58,330 nt of DNA from Acidimicrobiaceae bacterium (lineage in GTDB: Bacteria; Actinomycetota; Acidimicrobiia; Acidimicrobiales; MedAcidi-G1). A program made the position numbers and the translations under genes. Below the pieces are notes generated by a model. The model did no database searches. It worked only from the letters and a program-made list of their open reading frames with translations, and was not told the DNA's origin. Below, piece by piece: positions 24,212-31,856 of this stretch (positions are counted from its first letter, which is position 1; each line of letters begins with the position of its first letter). Location: the NCBI GenBank assembly GCA_002717365.1, contig PBDJ01000032.1:25450-83779 (forward strand), read 5' to 3'.

Positions 24212-25036
24212 TTATGCCAGTAACAGGTCGTCACTCTGCATCCGTCCGTTGCGGGGGCGTCCAGGGTCCACGAACCACTCAGTTCCGAAAGTTGCAGTGA
24301 ACGTCTCATCGGGCATGGACAAGAAAAACGAATCAGCGGCCACCTGGCTTGCGTGGGCCCGAATCGCATCTCGCTTGCGGCTAATAACAGCCGTGACGTC
24401 CACAGCATGGGTGATCTCGGCGTCCGCCATGCCGAAGGTGTCGACCTCGACCCGCTGTCGCCGAAGCTCCAGCATCTCCTCATCGGCCCACGTGGCCTGA
24501 CCTGACGCGAACTCGTCAACCGCCCGGTCAATCGCCGACCGGATCGCGTCCCGGTTCATGGTCACCCAGCGCACCGGGACACCGCCAGCGGCCGAAGCCC
24601 ACCGGACACCCACCCGGTGGACCTGGATGTGGTCGGGATGCCCGTAGCCGCCGGACGGGTCATAGACCACCAGTAGATCGGGGTCCTCACCGTCCAGAAG
24701 GCCTCCAAGGCGTTCGGCGGCGGCGGTCACGTCAGCTTGCCAGAAGCAGTCGGGGTGGCCGTTGGCCGGGTCATCGGCCATGCCACTGTCCCGGTAACCC
24801 AAGAAGGCCACCCGGTGAACACCTAGGATTCCTGCCGCCGCGTGCAACTCGGCCGTCCGCCGGTCACCCAAAGCCTCGTCGTCTTCCAGTACCCCAGGCA
24901 CCGGTTCACCCTCCTCGCCCCGGGTTGCGGTGATCAGGACCACCCGATGGCCCTCGTCGACCAGGCGGGTCATGGTCCCCCCGGTCGCCAGTGCCTCGTC
25001 GTCCGGATGGGCGTGGAAGAAGGCGATGGTCGCCAC
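24212..25036 (-). CDS. PIG-L family deacetylase (MshB-like)
   Basis: Zinc-dependent N-deacetylase of the PIG-L/LmbE family. HAHPDDEALATGG at residues 8-20 gives the His-Pro-Asp-Asp metal motif, and GHPDHIQVH the third ligand His. ATRGEEGE and LGYRDSGM are typical of the mycothiol branch (MshB/Mca). At 274 residues it is near MshB length (about 300). A second paralogue at 40475-41374 is closer to Mca. MshB function (GlcNAc-Ins deacetylation in mycothiol synthesis) is therefore plausible but not certain. Starts 2 bases after the CoA-transferase stop. Confidence 0.85.
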   Translation of the reverse strand: MATIAFFHAHPDDEALATGGTMTRLVDEGHRVVLITATRGEEGEPVPGVLEDDEALGDRRTAELHAAAGILGVHRVAFLGYRDSGMADDPANGHPDCFWQADVTAAAERLGGLLDGEDPDLLVVYDPSGGYGHPDHIQVHRVGVRWASAAGGVPVRWVTMNRDAIRSAIDRAVDEFASGQATWADEEMLELRRQRVEVDTFGMADAEITHAVDVTAVISRKRDAIRAHASQVAADSFFLSMPDETFTATFGTEWFVDPGRPRNGRMQSDDLLLA

Positions 25037-25038
25037 GG

Positions 25039-26181
25039 TCAGGCCACAGCCCCCGACTCGCGGAGAGCGGCCACCTCATCATCACCTAGGCCAGCCTCAG
25101 CCAACAGTTCGTCGGTGTGCTGTCCCTCGTGGGGTGGCGGGCGGTGGACTTCTCCCGGCGTAGCACTCAGACGGGGGGCCGGCCCGGGCTGGACAATGCC
25201 CCCGATGTCGACAAAGGTGCCCCGAGCCACGTTGTGGGGATGCTCGACGGCCTCGGACACGGCCAGCACCGGGGCGTAACAGACGTCGGTCCCCTCAAGC
25301 ACGGCGTCCCACTCGTCGCGGGTCCGGGTGGCCACCACGGCCGCTACCTTCTCCTTTAACTCGGGCCAGCGAGACCGGTCGTGCTGGTCAGTAAAGTCCT
25401 CGAGGTCCAAGCCCAGCTTCTCGACCATCTCGGCATAGAACTGCGGCTCGATCGAGCCGAGAGAGATGTACTCCCCGTCGGAGCACTCGTACACGTCGTA
25501 GAAGTGGGCCCCGGTGTCCAGCATGTTCTCGCCTCGGTTCGGCGTGGAGAACCCGGTGTGGAGCATCCCGTAGAAAAAGGCCATGAGGCTGGCCGCCCCA
25601 TCGACCATCGCCGCGTCCACTACCTGACCCACGCCGGTGCGCTGGGCCGACAGCAGGGCACAGACGATGCCGTAAGCCAAGTACATGCCACCGCCCCCCA
25701 TATCGCCGACCAGGTTCAGTGGAGGAACGGGGCCGGTGTCATGACGCCCCATGTGGGCCAGAACGCCGGCCAGGGCGATGTAGTTGATGTCGTGGCCAGC
25801 CGACGTGGCGTACGGGCCGTCCTGACCCCAGCCGGTCATCCGCCCGTACACAAGGGCTGGATTCCGGGCCAAGCAGTCGTCGGGTCCGATGCCGAGTCGC
25901 TCAACCACCCCGGGCCGGAACCCTTCGAACACCACGTCAGCCCCCTCCACCAGGCGGAGCACCAACTCGCGGCCCGCGTCGGACTTGAGGTCCACGCCAA
26001 TACTTCGACGTCCGCGGCCGTTGACGAAGGCGGGCGGACGGTCGGGATCACCGCCGCGCACCGAAGCCGCCCGGTCGATTCGGACGACGTCGGCCCCCAT
26101 GTCAGCCAGCATCATCCCGCAGAACGGACCGGGCCCGATCCCGGCCAGCTCAATTACTCGGACGCCATCGAGTGCTCCCAC
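25039..26181 (-). CDS. CaiB/BaiF CoA-transferase family, probable alpha-methylacyl-CoA racemase
   Basis: Family III CoA-transferase fold. LDGVRVIELAGIGPGPFCGMML is the standard opening, followed by MGADVVRIDR. The racemase residues seen in MCR/AMACR are present: His in AGHDINYIALAG and Asp in NLVGDMGGGGMYLAYG. That favours 2-methylacyl-CoA racemisation over CoA transfer. I chose the GTG at 26181 because GAGGAG lies 9 bases upstream; a longer in-frame start exists. 380 residues. Lies between an alpha/beta hydrolase and a PIG-L gene on the same strand. Confidence 0.88.
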   Translation of the reverse strand: MGALDGVRVIELAGIGPGPFCGMMLADMGADVVRIDRAASVRGGDPDRPPAFVNGRGRRSIGVDLKSDAGRELVLRLVEGADVVFEGFRPGVVERLGIGPDDCLARNPALVYGRMTGWGQDGPYATSAGHDINYIALAGVLAHMGRHDTGPVPPLNLVGDMGGGGMYLAYGIVCALLSAQRTGVGQVVDAAMVDGAASLMAFFYGMLHTGFSTPNRGENMLDTGAHFYDVYECSDGEYISLGSIEPQFYAEMVEKLGLDLEDFTDQHDRSRWPELKEKVAAVVATRTRDEWDAVLEGTDVCYAPVLAVSEAVEHPHNVARGTFVDIGGIVQPGPAPRLSATPGEVHRPPPHEGQHTDELLAEAGLGDDEVAALRESGAVA

Positions 26182-26215
26182 GGTGATGTCTCCTCGGTCG
26201 GTTCTTTGGTCGTGG

Positions 26216-27052
26216 TCAGATAGTGCCATCGGCCCGGTGACAGTGGGTTGAGATGGCGTCGATCAGGTACGGCCAGGCTCCGGGGGCCAGGTCGTGGCCC
26301 CAGCCGTTTACCAGTACCAGGTCGGCCTCAGGTATGACAGCGGCCGTCCGCTCGCCACCCGACGGGGTGATCAGAGTGTCAGACGTGCCGTGGAGTACCA
26401 AGGTCGGGATTCTGATGGTGGCCAAGAGGTCTTCCCGAGAGCCCCCGTCGTAGGCGGCACGAGCCTGACGCCTCCAAGCGTGGTGGGGCTGAACCGACCG
26501 CTCGGCATAGGCGGCGAACACCGAGCCTGCGTGGTCGTCGTCATGCCAGACGCTGGCCCAGATGCGCCGATCGGCCAGGTTCTTCTTGGCGGCCAGCACC
26601 GGGTCTTCGGGGACGGCGACGCCCATGGCATCGCGGGCCTGGTCGGTGGCTCGGCCAAACCGGCGGTCGCCGGTGTGCGAGGCCATGGACACCAGGCTGC
26701 GACACCGCTGTGGGTGTTCGGCGGCCAGGACCTGGGCTGTCATGCCGCCTAGCGACAGCCCAACCACGTGGACGTCGGCGAACTCCAGGTAGTCCAACAG
26801 CCCCACCGCGTCGAGGGCCATGTCAGACAGCGTGTATGACGTGCCCTCCTCGAGGATCGTCGACCGCCCGCTGTCCCGCTGGTCATAGCGGACCACCCGG
26901 AAGCCTGTAGCGGCAAGCCCCTCACAGAAGCCTTCTTCCCATAGGAGCAGTTGGCTGCCCAGCCCATGCATGAGCAACACCACAGGATCGCCGGGATCGC
27001 CAAACGCCTCGTAGCAGAGGTCAATTCCCGAGGGCAAGGAGGCGATCGGCAC
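26216..27052 (-). CDS. Alpha/beta-fold hydrolase
   Basis: 278 residues from the GTG at 27052. Oxyanion region VVLLMHGLGSQLLLW, RYDQRDSGRS, nucleophile Ser in VVGLSLGGMTAQ, acid Asp in LHGTSDTLIT and His in NGWGHDLAPGAWP form a complete triad. Closest in style to esterase/enol-lactonase-like hydrolases; substrate unknown. The frame continues upstream but would run into the divergent acetyltransferase gene, so I stopped at this GTG. The CoA-transferase start lies 34 bases past its stop, so the two may be one operon. Confidence 0.85.
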   Translation of the reverse strand: MPIASLPSGIDLCYEAFGDPGDPVVLLMHGLGSQLLLWEEGFCEGLAATGFRVVRYDQRDSGRSTILEEGTSYTLSDMALDAVGLLDYLEFADVHVVGLSLGGMTAQVLAAEHPQRCRSLVSMASHTGDRRFGRATDQARDAMGVAVPEDPVLAAKKNLADRRIWASVWHDDDHAGSVFAAYAERSVQPHHAWRRQARAAYDGGSREDLLATIRIPTLVLHGTSDTLITPSGGERTAAVIPEADLVLVNGWGHDLAPGAWPYLIDAISTHCHRADGTI

Positions 27053-27099
27053 CCAGCCATCTTCGAACGCCGGCTCCGGGGGAGCAAACCCGTCGGGGC

Positions 27100-27105
27100 T
27101 AGCGT
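27100..27105 (+). promoter_or_regulatory. TAGCGT -10 box of the ElaA-like gene
   Basis: TAGCGT ends 7 bases before the GTG at 27113, marking that GTG as the start. Confidence 0.5.
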
Positions 27106-27112
27106 CCCGGCC

Positions 27113-27553
27113 GTGACCGACATCCACGACCGGCGCTTCGACGAGTTGGACGCGGCCACGTTCCACGACTTGGTCCGGCTCCGGGTGGATGTGTTCGTGA
27201 CCGAGCAGGAGTGCCCCTACCCTGAACTGGACGGCCGGGACGTGGAGGCCTGCACCCGCCACGTGTGGATCAACGGTGAGAACGGCCCGACCTCCTACCT
27301 GCGGGTCGTAGCCGAGGAGGGGGGCAGCCACAGGATCGGTCGGGTGGCGACCCGTTCCGACGCCCGGCGTAACGGCCTAGCCGGCGTGCTACTGGACCAC
27401 GTGCACGCCACTACACCTGGCCTCCTGGTCCTCGACGCCCAGACCTATCTGGTCCCCTGGTACACCGCCCTAGGCTACGTGCCCACTGGAACTGAGTTCG
27501 TGGAGGACGGCATCCCCCACGTTCCCATGGCCCGGCCGACTGCCGACACCTGA
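27113..27553 (+). CDS. ElaA-type GNAT acetyltransferase
   Basis: 146 residues, the usual ElaA size. RFDELDAATFHDLVRLRVDVFVTEQ is the family N-terminus (FxxLxxxxLYxLLxLRxxVFVVEQ), followed by CPYPELDGRD, RIGRVATRSDARRNGLAGVLLD (acetyl-CoA motif A) and LDAQTYLVPWYTALGYVPTG...EDGIPHVPM. Substrate of ElaA proteins is unknown. Starts at a GTG behind TAGCGT, divergent from the alpha/beta hydrolase with a 60-base shared upstream region. Confidence 0.9.
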   Translation: MTDIHDRRFDELDAATFHDLVRLRVDVFVTEQECPYPELDGRDVEACTRHVWINGENGPTSYLRVVAEEGGSHRIGRVATRSDARRNGLAGVLLDHVHATTPGLLVLDAQTYLVPWYTALGYVPTGTEFVEDGIPHVPMARPTADT

Positions 27554-27564
27554 CCGAAAGGCCT

Positions 27565-27909
27565 TCAGCCCCAGCCCAGGTCGTTGAGGGTGTCGTCATC
27601 GATACCGAAGTGGTGAGCAACCTCGTGGACCACGGTGACCACCACCTCACGCCGGAGCTCGTCGAGGTTGGCAGAGGCCTCGCAGAGGGTTAGGCGGTAC
27701 ACATGAATCCGGTCGGGTAGGGCCAGCCCGCCGTAGTCCTCGCGTTCGGTGAGGGGGACACCGTCGTAGAGGCCGAACAGGTCCGGGGGGTCACCTCGGT
27801 CGGCGGTCAGGACCACCACGTTGTCCATCAGGCCGGTCAGGTCGGGGGGTAGGGCGTCTAGGGCGTCGGCTACTAACGCCTCGAACTCCCGCCTACCAAC
27901 CGGCTCCAT
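27565..27909 (-). CDS. Minimal zincin metallopeptidase family protein
   Basis: 114 residues. The C-terminal TVVHEVAHHFGIDDDTLNDLGW holds HExxH with a downstream acidic residue, typical of the small actinobacterial metallopeptidase (DUF1025-like) family. The N-terminal helix FEALVADALDALPPDL and IHVYRLTLCEAS also fit. ATG at 27909 has a TACCAT box 6 bases upstream. Protease activity is not proven for the family. Divergent from the helicase gene. Confidence 0.85.
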   Translation of the reverse strand: MEPVGRREFEALVADALDALPPDLTGLMDNVVVLTADRGDPPDLFGLYDGVPLTEREDYGGLALPDRIHVYRLTLCEASANLDELRREVVVTVVHEVAHHFGIDDDTLNDLGWG

Positions 27910-27915
27910 AGGACG

Positions 27916-27921
27916 ATGGTA
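27916..27921 (-). promoter_or_regulatory. TACCAT -10 box of the metallopeptidase gene
   Basis: TACCAT on the minus strand ends 6 bases before the ATG at 27909. Confidence 0.45.
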
Positions 27922-27975
27922 GGCGCACTCTCCGACGGACTCAGCGGCCCCGCCGAAGCCGTCGTGGGCCGTCGC

Positions 27976-27981
27976 TAGGGT
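27976..27981 (+). promoter_or_regulatory. TAGGGT -10 box of the UvrD-type helicase gene
   Basis: TAGGGT ends 7 bases before the ATG at 27989. An in-frame GTG at 27980 overlaps this box and so is not the likely start. Confidence 0.5.
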
Positions 27982-27988
27982 GCGTCCG

Positions 27989-30319
27989 ATGGACGCGGCG
28001 GACCGATCCGAAGGCTGGGCAGCCACCCTCGAGGATGCCACCGTGTCGGACGCGGCCGACGCCGATGCTTTGCTCGCCGGCCTGAACGACGAGCAGAGGG
28101 AGGCCGTCACATCCGATTCCCTCCCGTTAGCGATTCACGCCGGTGCCGGATCGGGGAAAACCCGGGTCCTGACCCACCGGATCGCCTGGCGGACGCTGAC
28201 CGGTCGAAACGATCCCCGCCGGGTCCTGGCCTTGACCTTCACCCGAAAGGCGGCGGCCGAAATGCGTCGGCGGCTTTGGAGGTTGGGTATGAGGGACCAG
28301 GTGGCTGCCGGCACCTTCCACTCGGTGGCTTACGCCCAGTTACGCAACCTGTGGCGAGAAAACGGCCAACGGGAACCAGAACTGCTGGTCCGCAAGATGG
28401 GCCTGGTAGCCCCACTGCTCCCCCGCGATCATCGGGCCACCGCCGCCCTGGACGTGGTGGCTGAGATCGAGTGGGCCAAGGCCCGGCGTATCCGACCGGA
28501 GGCCTATCTAGACGCCGCCGAAGCCGCCGAGCGGAACCTCCCCCTGCCACCGCCCACTGTGGCCCGGATCTTTCGGGAGTACGAGGAGGTAAAGGATGAG
28601 AGACGGATGGTCGACTTCGACGACCTACTCGACCAGTGCCGTCGAGCCCTGGCCACTGACAAACGATTTGCCGACGCCCAGCGGTGGCGGTTCCGCCACC
28701 TGTACGTGGACGAGTTCCAAGACGTAAACCCGCTCCAGTTCCAGCTTCTCGACGCATGGCTGGACGGTCGACCTGACCTCTGTGTGGTGGGTGATCCCGA
28801 CCAGGCCATCTACGGGTGGAACGGCGCCGACGCCGACCACCTGCGCCGGTTCCCGGTCCACTTCCCCGGGGCGACGGTGCTGAGCCTGCGCCAGAACTAC
28901 CGCAGCACGCCGCAGATCCTGTGCACAGCGGCTGCTGTTCTGGGCGGACGCGACCCGATGCTGGCCAACCGCGACCGGGGTCCCGACCCGGTGGTGGAAC
29001 GCCACCCCGACCACGAGGCCGAGGCCCTCGCCGTAGCCCGACGCATCCGTGAGTTACGGGGTCCGGACGGTCGCTGGTCCGACCATGCCGTGCTAATGCG
29101 CACCAACGCCCAGGCCGAGCCGTTGGTGACCGCTCTCCAGGCGGCTGACATCCCGGTCCGGACCCGAGCTGGGAGCGGCCTGTTGGACCGAGCCGATGTG
29201 AAAGCACAGCTAGCCACCCTTGGTCGCAGCGACCGCCCCCTAGCCGACCGGATGGCTGACCTGAGCGCCGTCGGCGACAGAGCGAATGATGATGGAGAGG
29301 ACAGCGGGGATACCGAGAGGCAGGTGGCCTTCGCTGAGCTCCAGCGCCTAGCCGACGAGTTCCAGGCCCTGGACCCGTCGGGCACGGCCCGAGGCTTTGT
29401 CGCATGGACCCAATCGCAGGCCCGGGCGACTTTCGACGATTCGGCGGACGCCGTCGAGATTTCCACCTTCCACGCCGCTAAGGGGCTGGAGTGGTCGACT
29501 GTCCACCTGACCGGACTCGAGTTGGGTCTGGTGCCTATCGCCCACGCCCAGACCAAGGAGGCCCGGGCCGAGGAACGACGTCTCCTCTATGTGGCCCTCA
29601 CCCGGGCCGAGGACCGTCTCTTCTGCTCATGGGCCGCCCAGCGCACCTTCGGAACCCGTACCTCAGCCAGAAAGCCGTCGTTCTGGCTCGAGGACGTGGA
29701 AGCAGCCATCGCCGGGCTAGATCGTCCGGTCGGGCGAGCTGAGGGAGTGCGTCGGGTGACCGAGATCCGGCGGCGAACTGGTCGGACCAACCTCCCCGAC
29801 CATCCCGTAGTGGACGCTCTGCGTCAATACCGGTCTACGGCCGCCCAGGCAGCCGACGTTCCCGCTTACGTGGTGTTCACTGACGCCACACTGGCCGACC
29901 TAGTGTCCGTCTGGCCTACCACGACCGCCGAGTTGCTCAACGTCTCCGGGATTGGACCGACCAAGGCCGACCGACATGGGGAGGCCCTCCTGGCCCTGTT
30001 AGTCGCTCACGACCGGCCGGACCTGCCCGGATCCGACGACCCGGCCCCACCGACCGTGGTCGCGGTTCGGTCGTTTGACCCGGATGCCGCCGAACAATCG
30101 GAGGGGACCGTCCACGGCGCCCTGCGTACTTGGCGGCTGGAGGCCTCCCGAAAGGCTGGGGTTCCCGTCTACCGGGTTCTGACCAACCGTGCCCTAGACG
30201 CCCTCGTGGAACTCCAGCCAGTGGACGTTGACGAACTGCTGGCCGTCCCGGGAATTGGCCCCCGCACGGTGGAGGCCTACGGCGATGCGATTCTCGCCGT
30301 GCTGGCCGCTACCGGTTGA
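27989..30319 (+). CDS. UvrD2-type superfamily I helicase with two HRDC domains
   Basis: 776-residue SF1A helicase. Motif I HAGAGSGKTRVLTHRIAW, Ia LALTFTRKAAAEMRRR, II YVDEFQDVNPLQFQLL, III VVGDPDQAIYGWNGAD, IV LRQNYRST, V TFHAAKGLEWSTVHLTGLE, VI LLYVALTRAEDRLFCSWA. The C-terminus carries two HRDC-like domains, about 592-668 (HPVVDALRQYRS...GIGPTKADRHG) and 696-773 (GALRTWRLEASRKAGVPVY...GIGPRTVEAYG). Mycobacterial UvrD2 has one HRDC; a tandem pair is uncommon. Role in DNA repair is inferred from the family. Confidence 0.93.
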   Translation: MDAADRSEGWAATLEDATVSDAADADALLAGLNDEQREAVTSDSLPLAIHAGAGSGKTRVLTHRIAWRTLTGRNDPRRVLALTFTRKAAAEMRRRLWRLGMRDQVAAGTFHSVAYAQLRNLWRENGQREPELLVRKMGLVAPLLPRDHRATAALDVVAEIEWAKARRIRPEAYLDAAEAAERNLPLPPPTVARIFREYEEVKDERRMVDFDDLLDQCRRALATDKRFADAQRWRFRHLYVDEFQDVNPLQFQLLDAWLDGRPDLCVVGDPDQAIYGWNGADADHLRRFPVHFPGATVLSLRQNYRSTPQILCTAAAVLGGRDPMLANRDRGPDPVVERHPDHEAEALAVARRIRELRGPDGRWSDHAVLMRTNAQAEPLVTALQAADIPVRTRAGSGLLDRADVKAQLATLGRSDRPLADRMADLSAVGDRANDDGEDSGDTERQVAFAELQRLADEFQALDPSGTARGFVAWTQSQARATFDDSADAVEISTFHAAKGLEWSTVHLTGLELGLVPIAHAQTKEARAEERRLLYVALTRAEDRLFCSWAAQRTFGTRTSARKPSFWLEDVEAAIAGLDRPVGRAEGVRRVTEIRRRTGRTNLPDHPVVDALRQYRSTAAQAADVPAYVVFTDATLADLVSVWPTTTAELLNVSGIGPTKADRHGEALLALLVAHDRPDLPGSDDPAPPTVVAVRSFDPDAAEQSEGTVHGALRTWRLEASRKAGVPVYRVLTNRALDALVELQPVDVDELLAVPGIGPRTVEAYGDAILAVLAATG

Positions 30320-30347
30320 GCGGCCGCCAACACTCAGCGCGTGGCGA

Positions 30348-31130
30348 TCAGACCAGGGTGAATTCGGCCACTACCGGTGCGTGGTCGCTGGGCTTCTCGC
30401 CCTTGCGCTCGTTGCGATCCACTACTACGAAGTCCAGCGCCGTGGCAGCTGGCGCTGAGGCATAAACCAGATCGATCCTCATCCCCATGCGCTTGTAGAA
30501 CGCCCCACCCCGGTAGTCCCACCAGGAGTGCAGGCCATCCCCGTTGAACCGCTCGCGGAACACGTCGGTAAACCCGAGGGCCACCAGCCGGGCCAGGGCG
30601 TCCCGCTCGGGCGCCGTCACGTGGGTCATCCCCTCCAGGGCCGCCGGATCCCAGACGTCCCGGTCGTCGGGAGCCACGTTGAAGTCACCCACCACCACTA
30701 CGGGCTGGTCGGCAGGGTCGGTGTTAGCGGCCAGGTCATCGTGCAGACGCCCCAGCCAGTCCAACTTGTAGCGGTAGTGGTCGTGGTCGACCTCTCGCCC
30801 GTTGGGCACGTAGCAGCTCGCCACCCGTACGCCGCCGCATGTCGCCCAGAGGATTCGGGCATCCGGATCGGAATCTGCCCGGCCATCGGCGAACCCCCCA
30901 CGCACCTCGTCTAGCCCGACCCGGGAGATCACAGCCACGCCATTCCACTGTCCCTCGCCGTGGTGTGCCGACTCATAGCCCAACGCCTCAAAACGCTCGT
31001 GAGGAAACGCAGGGTCAGCCATCTTGGTCTCCTGAAGGCAGAGGACGTCTGGTCCTACGGCCCGGATCCAAGCCTCAACACGGTCGATGCGGGCCTTCAG
31101 CGAGTTGACGTTCCAGGTGACGATGCGCAC
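30348..31130 (-). CDS. xthA: Exodeoxyribonuclease III
   Basis: AP endonuclease/3'-5' exonuclease of base excision repair. 260 residues with RIVTWNVNSLKARIDRV, LQETKMAD (metal Glu), YVPNGREV, VVVGDFNVAPDDRDVWDP, FTDVFR, WWDYRGGAFYKRMGMRID and the C-terminal PSDHAPVVAEF with catalytic Asp-His. The GTG start at 31130 has a TACCGT box 7 bases upstream. Its stop faces that of the helicase gene 28 bases away. Confidence 0.95.
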   Translation of the reverse strand: MRIVTWNVNSLKARIDRVEAWIRAVGPDVLCLQETKMADPAFPHERFEALGYESAHHGEGQWNGVAVISRVGLDEVRGGFADGRADSDPDARILWATCGGVRVASCYVPNGREVDHDHYRYKLDWLGRLHDDLAANTDPADQPVVVVGDFNVAPDDRDVWDPAALEGMTHVTAPERDALARLVALGFTDVFRERFNGDGLHSWWDYRGGAFYKRMGMRIDLVYASAPAATALDFVVVDRNERKGEKPSDHAPVVAEFTLV

Positions 31131-31137
31131 CGGAACG

Positions 31138-31143
31138 ACGGTA
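31138..31143 (-). promoter_or_regulatory. TACCGT -10 box of xthA
   Basis: TACCGT on the minus strand ends 7 bases before the xthA GTG. It lies just beyond the stop region of the HAD gene on the same strand. Confidence 0.5.
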
Positions 31144-31147
31144 GCGG

Positions 31148-31828
31148 TCAGCCGAGCGGGAAGCCGACAATCGCCTCGAGTTCGGCGATGGCCTCCTCCG
31201 GATCCACAACCTTGATCGTGGTCATCCCCATGGCTCGGGCCGGCTTGAGGTTGATGCCGAGGTCATCAAGGAAGACGCATGCAGCGGGTTCCACTCCCAG
31301 GCGTTCGCAGGCGATCTCGTAGATCCGCGGCTCAGGCTTGCGGCAACCCTCGACACTCGACTGGATCAACTCGTCGAACAGGCCGACTACCTCTAGGACG
31401 TCCTCGGAGAACGGTTGAGATCCGATCGGAGTGATGTTGTTGGTCAGCATCCCGGTCCTGAGTCGGTCGGCGCACCGCCGGAGGGCCTCCACCATGGTCG
31501 GACGCAATGTCCCGTGGAGCCCTTCCATAATCCGGGTGGCATCCACGATGTAACCCTGGGCAGCAGCCTCGGCCTCGAACAGTCGTCCGAACTCGTTGGC
31601 GTCAACCTGTCGACGCTCGAATCGGGCCCAGGCGTTGTCGTCCGGGTTGGTCGAGTTGATACGTCGCACGGTCCCCGGTGGGAGGCCCACCTCAGCCTCG
31701 TAGGCGGCGAAGGCGTCGAACGGGCTGGTGAGAATGACACCGCCGAAGTCGAATAGCACGACCTCGATGTCGGTCGACGGGAGTGGGAGCACCGGCAGAG
31801 CGTAGGGACCGACCGGCCACGGGGCCAT
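31148..31828 (-). CDS. HAD-superfamily hydrolase
   Basis: 226 residues from the ATG at 31828. Motif I is VVLFDFGGVILTSP: the second Asp of DxD is Gly (DFGGV), as in the epoxide-hydrolase-like/phosphatase HAD subgroup. Motif II is GMLTNN, the motif III Lys is in SVEGCRKPEPRIYEIACERLG, and motif IV is VFLDDLGINLKPARAMGM. The cap (FERRQVDANEFGRLFEAEA) matches acyl-CoA-dehydrogenase-associated HAD domains (ACAD10 type). Substrate unknown. Earlier in-frame ATG at 31858 would overlap the divergent ettA start. Confidence 0.85.
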   Translation of the reverse strand: MAPWPVGPYALPVLPLPSTDIEVVLFDFGGVILTSPFDAFAAYEAEVGLPPGTVRRINSTNPDDNAWARFERRQVDANEFGRLFEAEAAAQGYIVDATRIMEGLHGTLRPTMVEALRRCADRLRTGMLTNNITPIGSQPFSEDVLEVVGLFDELIQSSVEGCRKPEPRIYEIACERLGVEPAACVFLDDLGINLKPARAMGMTTIKVVDPEEAIAELEAIVGFPLG

Positions 31829-31842
31829 GCCGGGACCGCCGG

Positions 31843-31848
31843 TAGCCT
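31843..31848 (+). promoter_or_regulatory. TAGCCT -10 box of ettA
   Basis: TAGCCT ends 8 bases before the ettA ATG at 31857. Confidence 0.5.
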
Positions 31849-31856
31849 CGGCTCCC

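Noticed and set aside
28239-29405. 388-codon minus-strand open frame inside the UvrD-type helicase gene
   Set aside because: Antisense to helicase motifs I-III; translation is Arg/Pro/Gly-rich with no motif.
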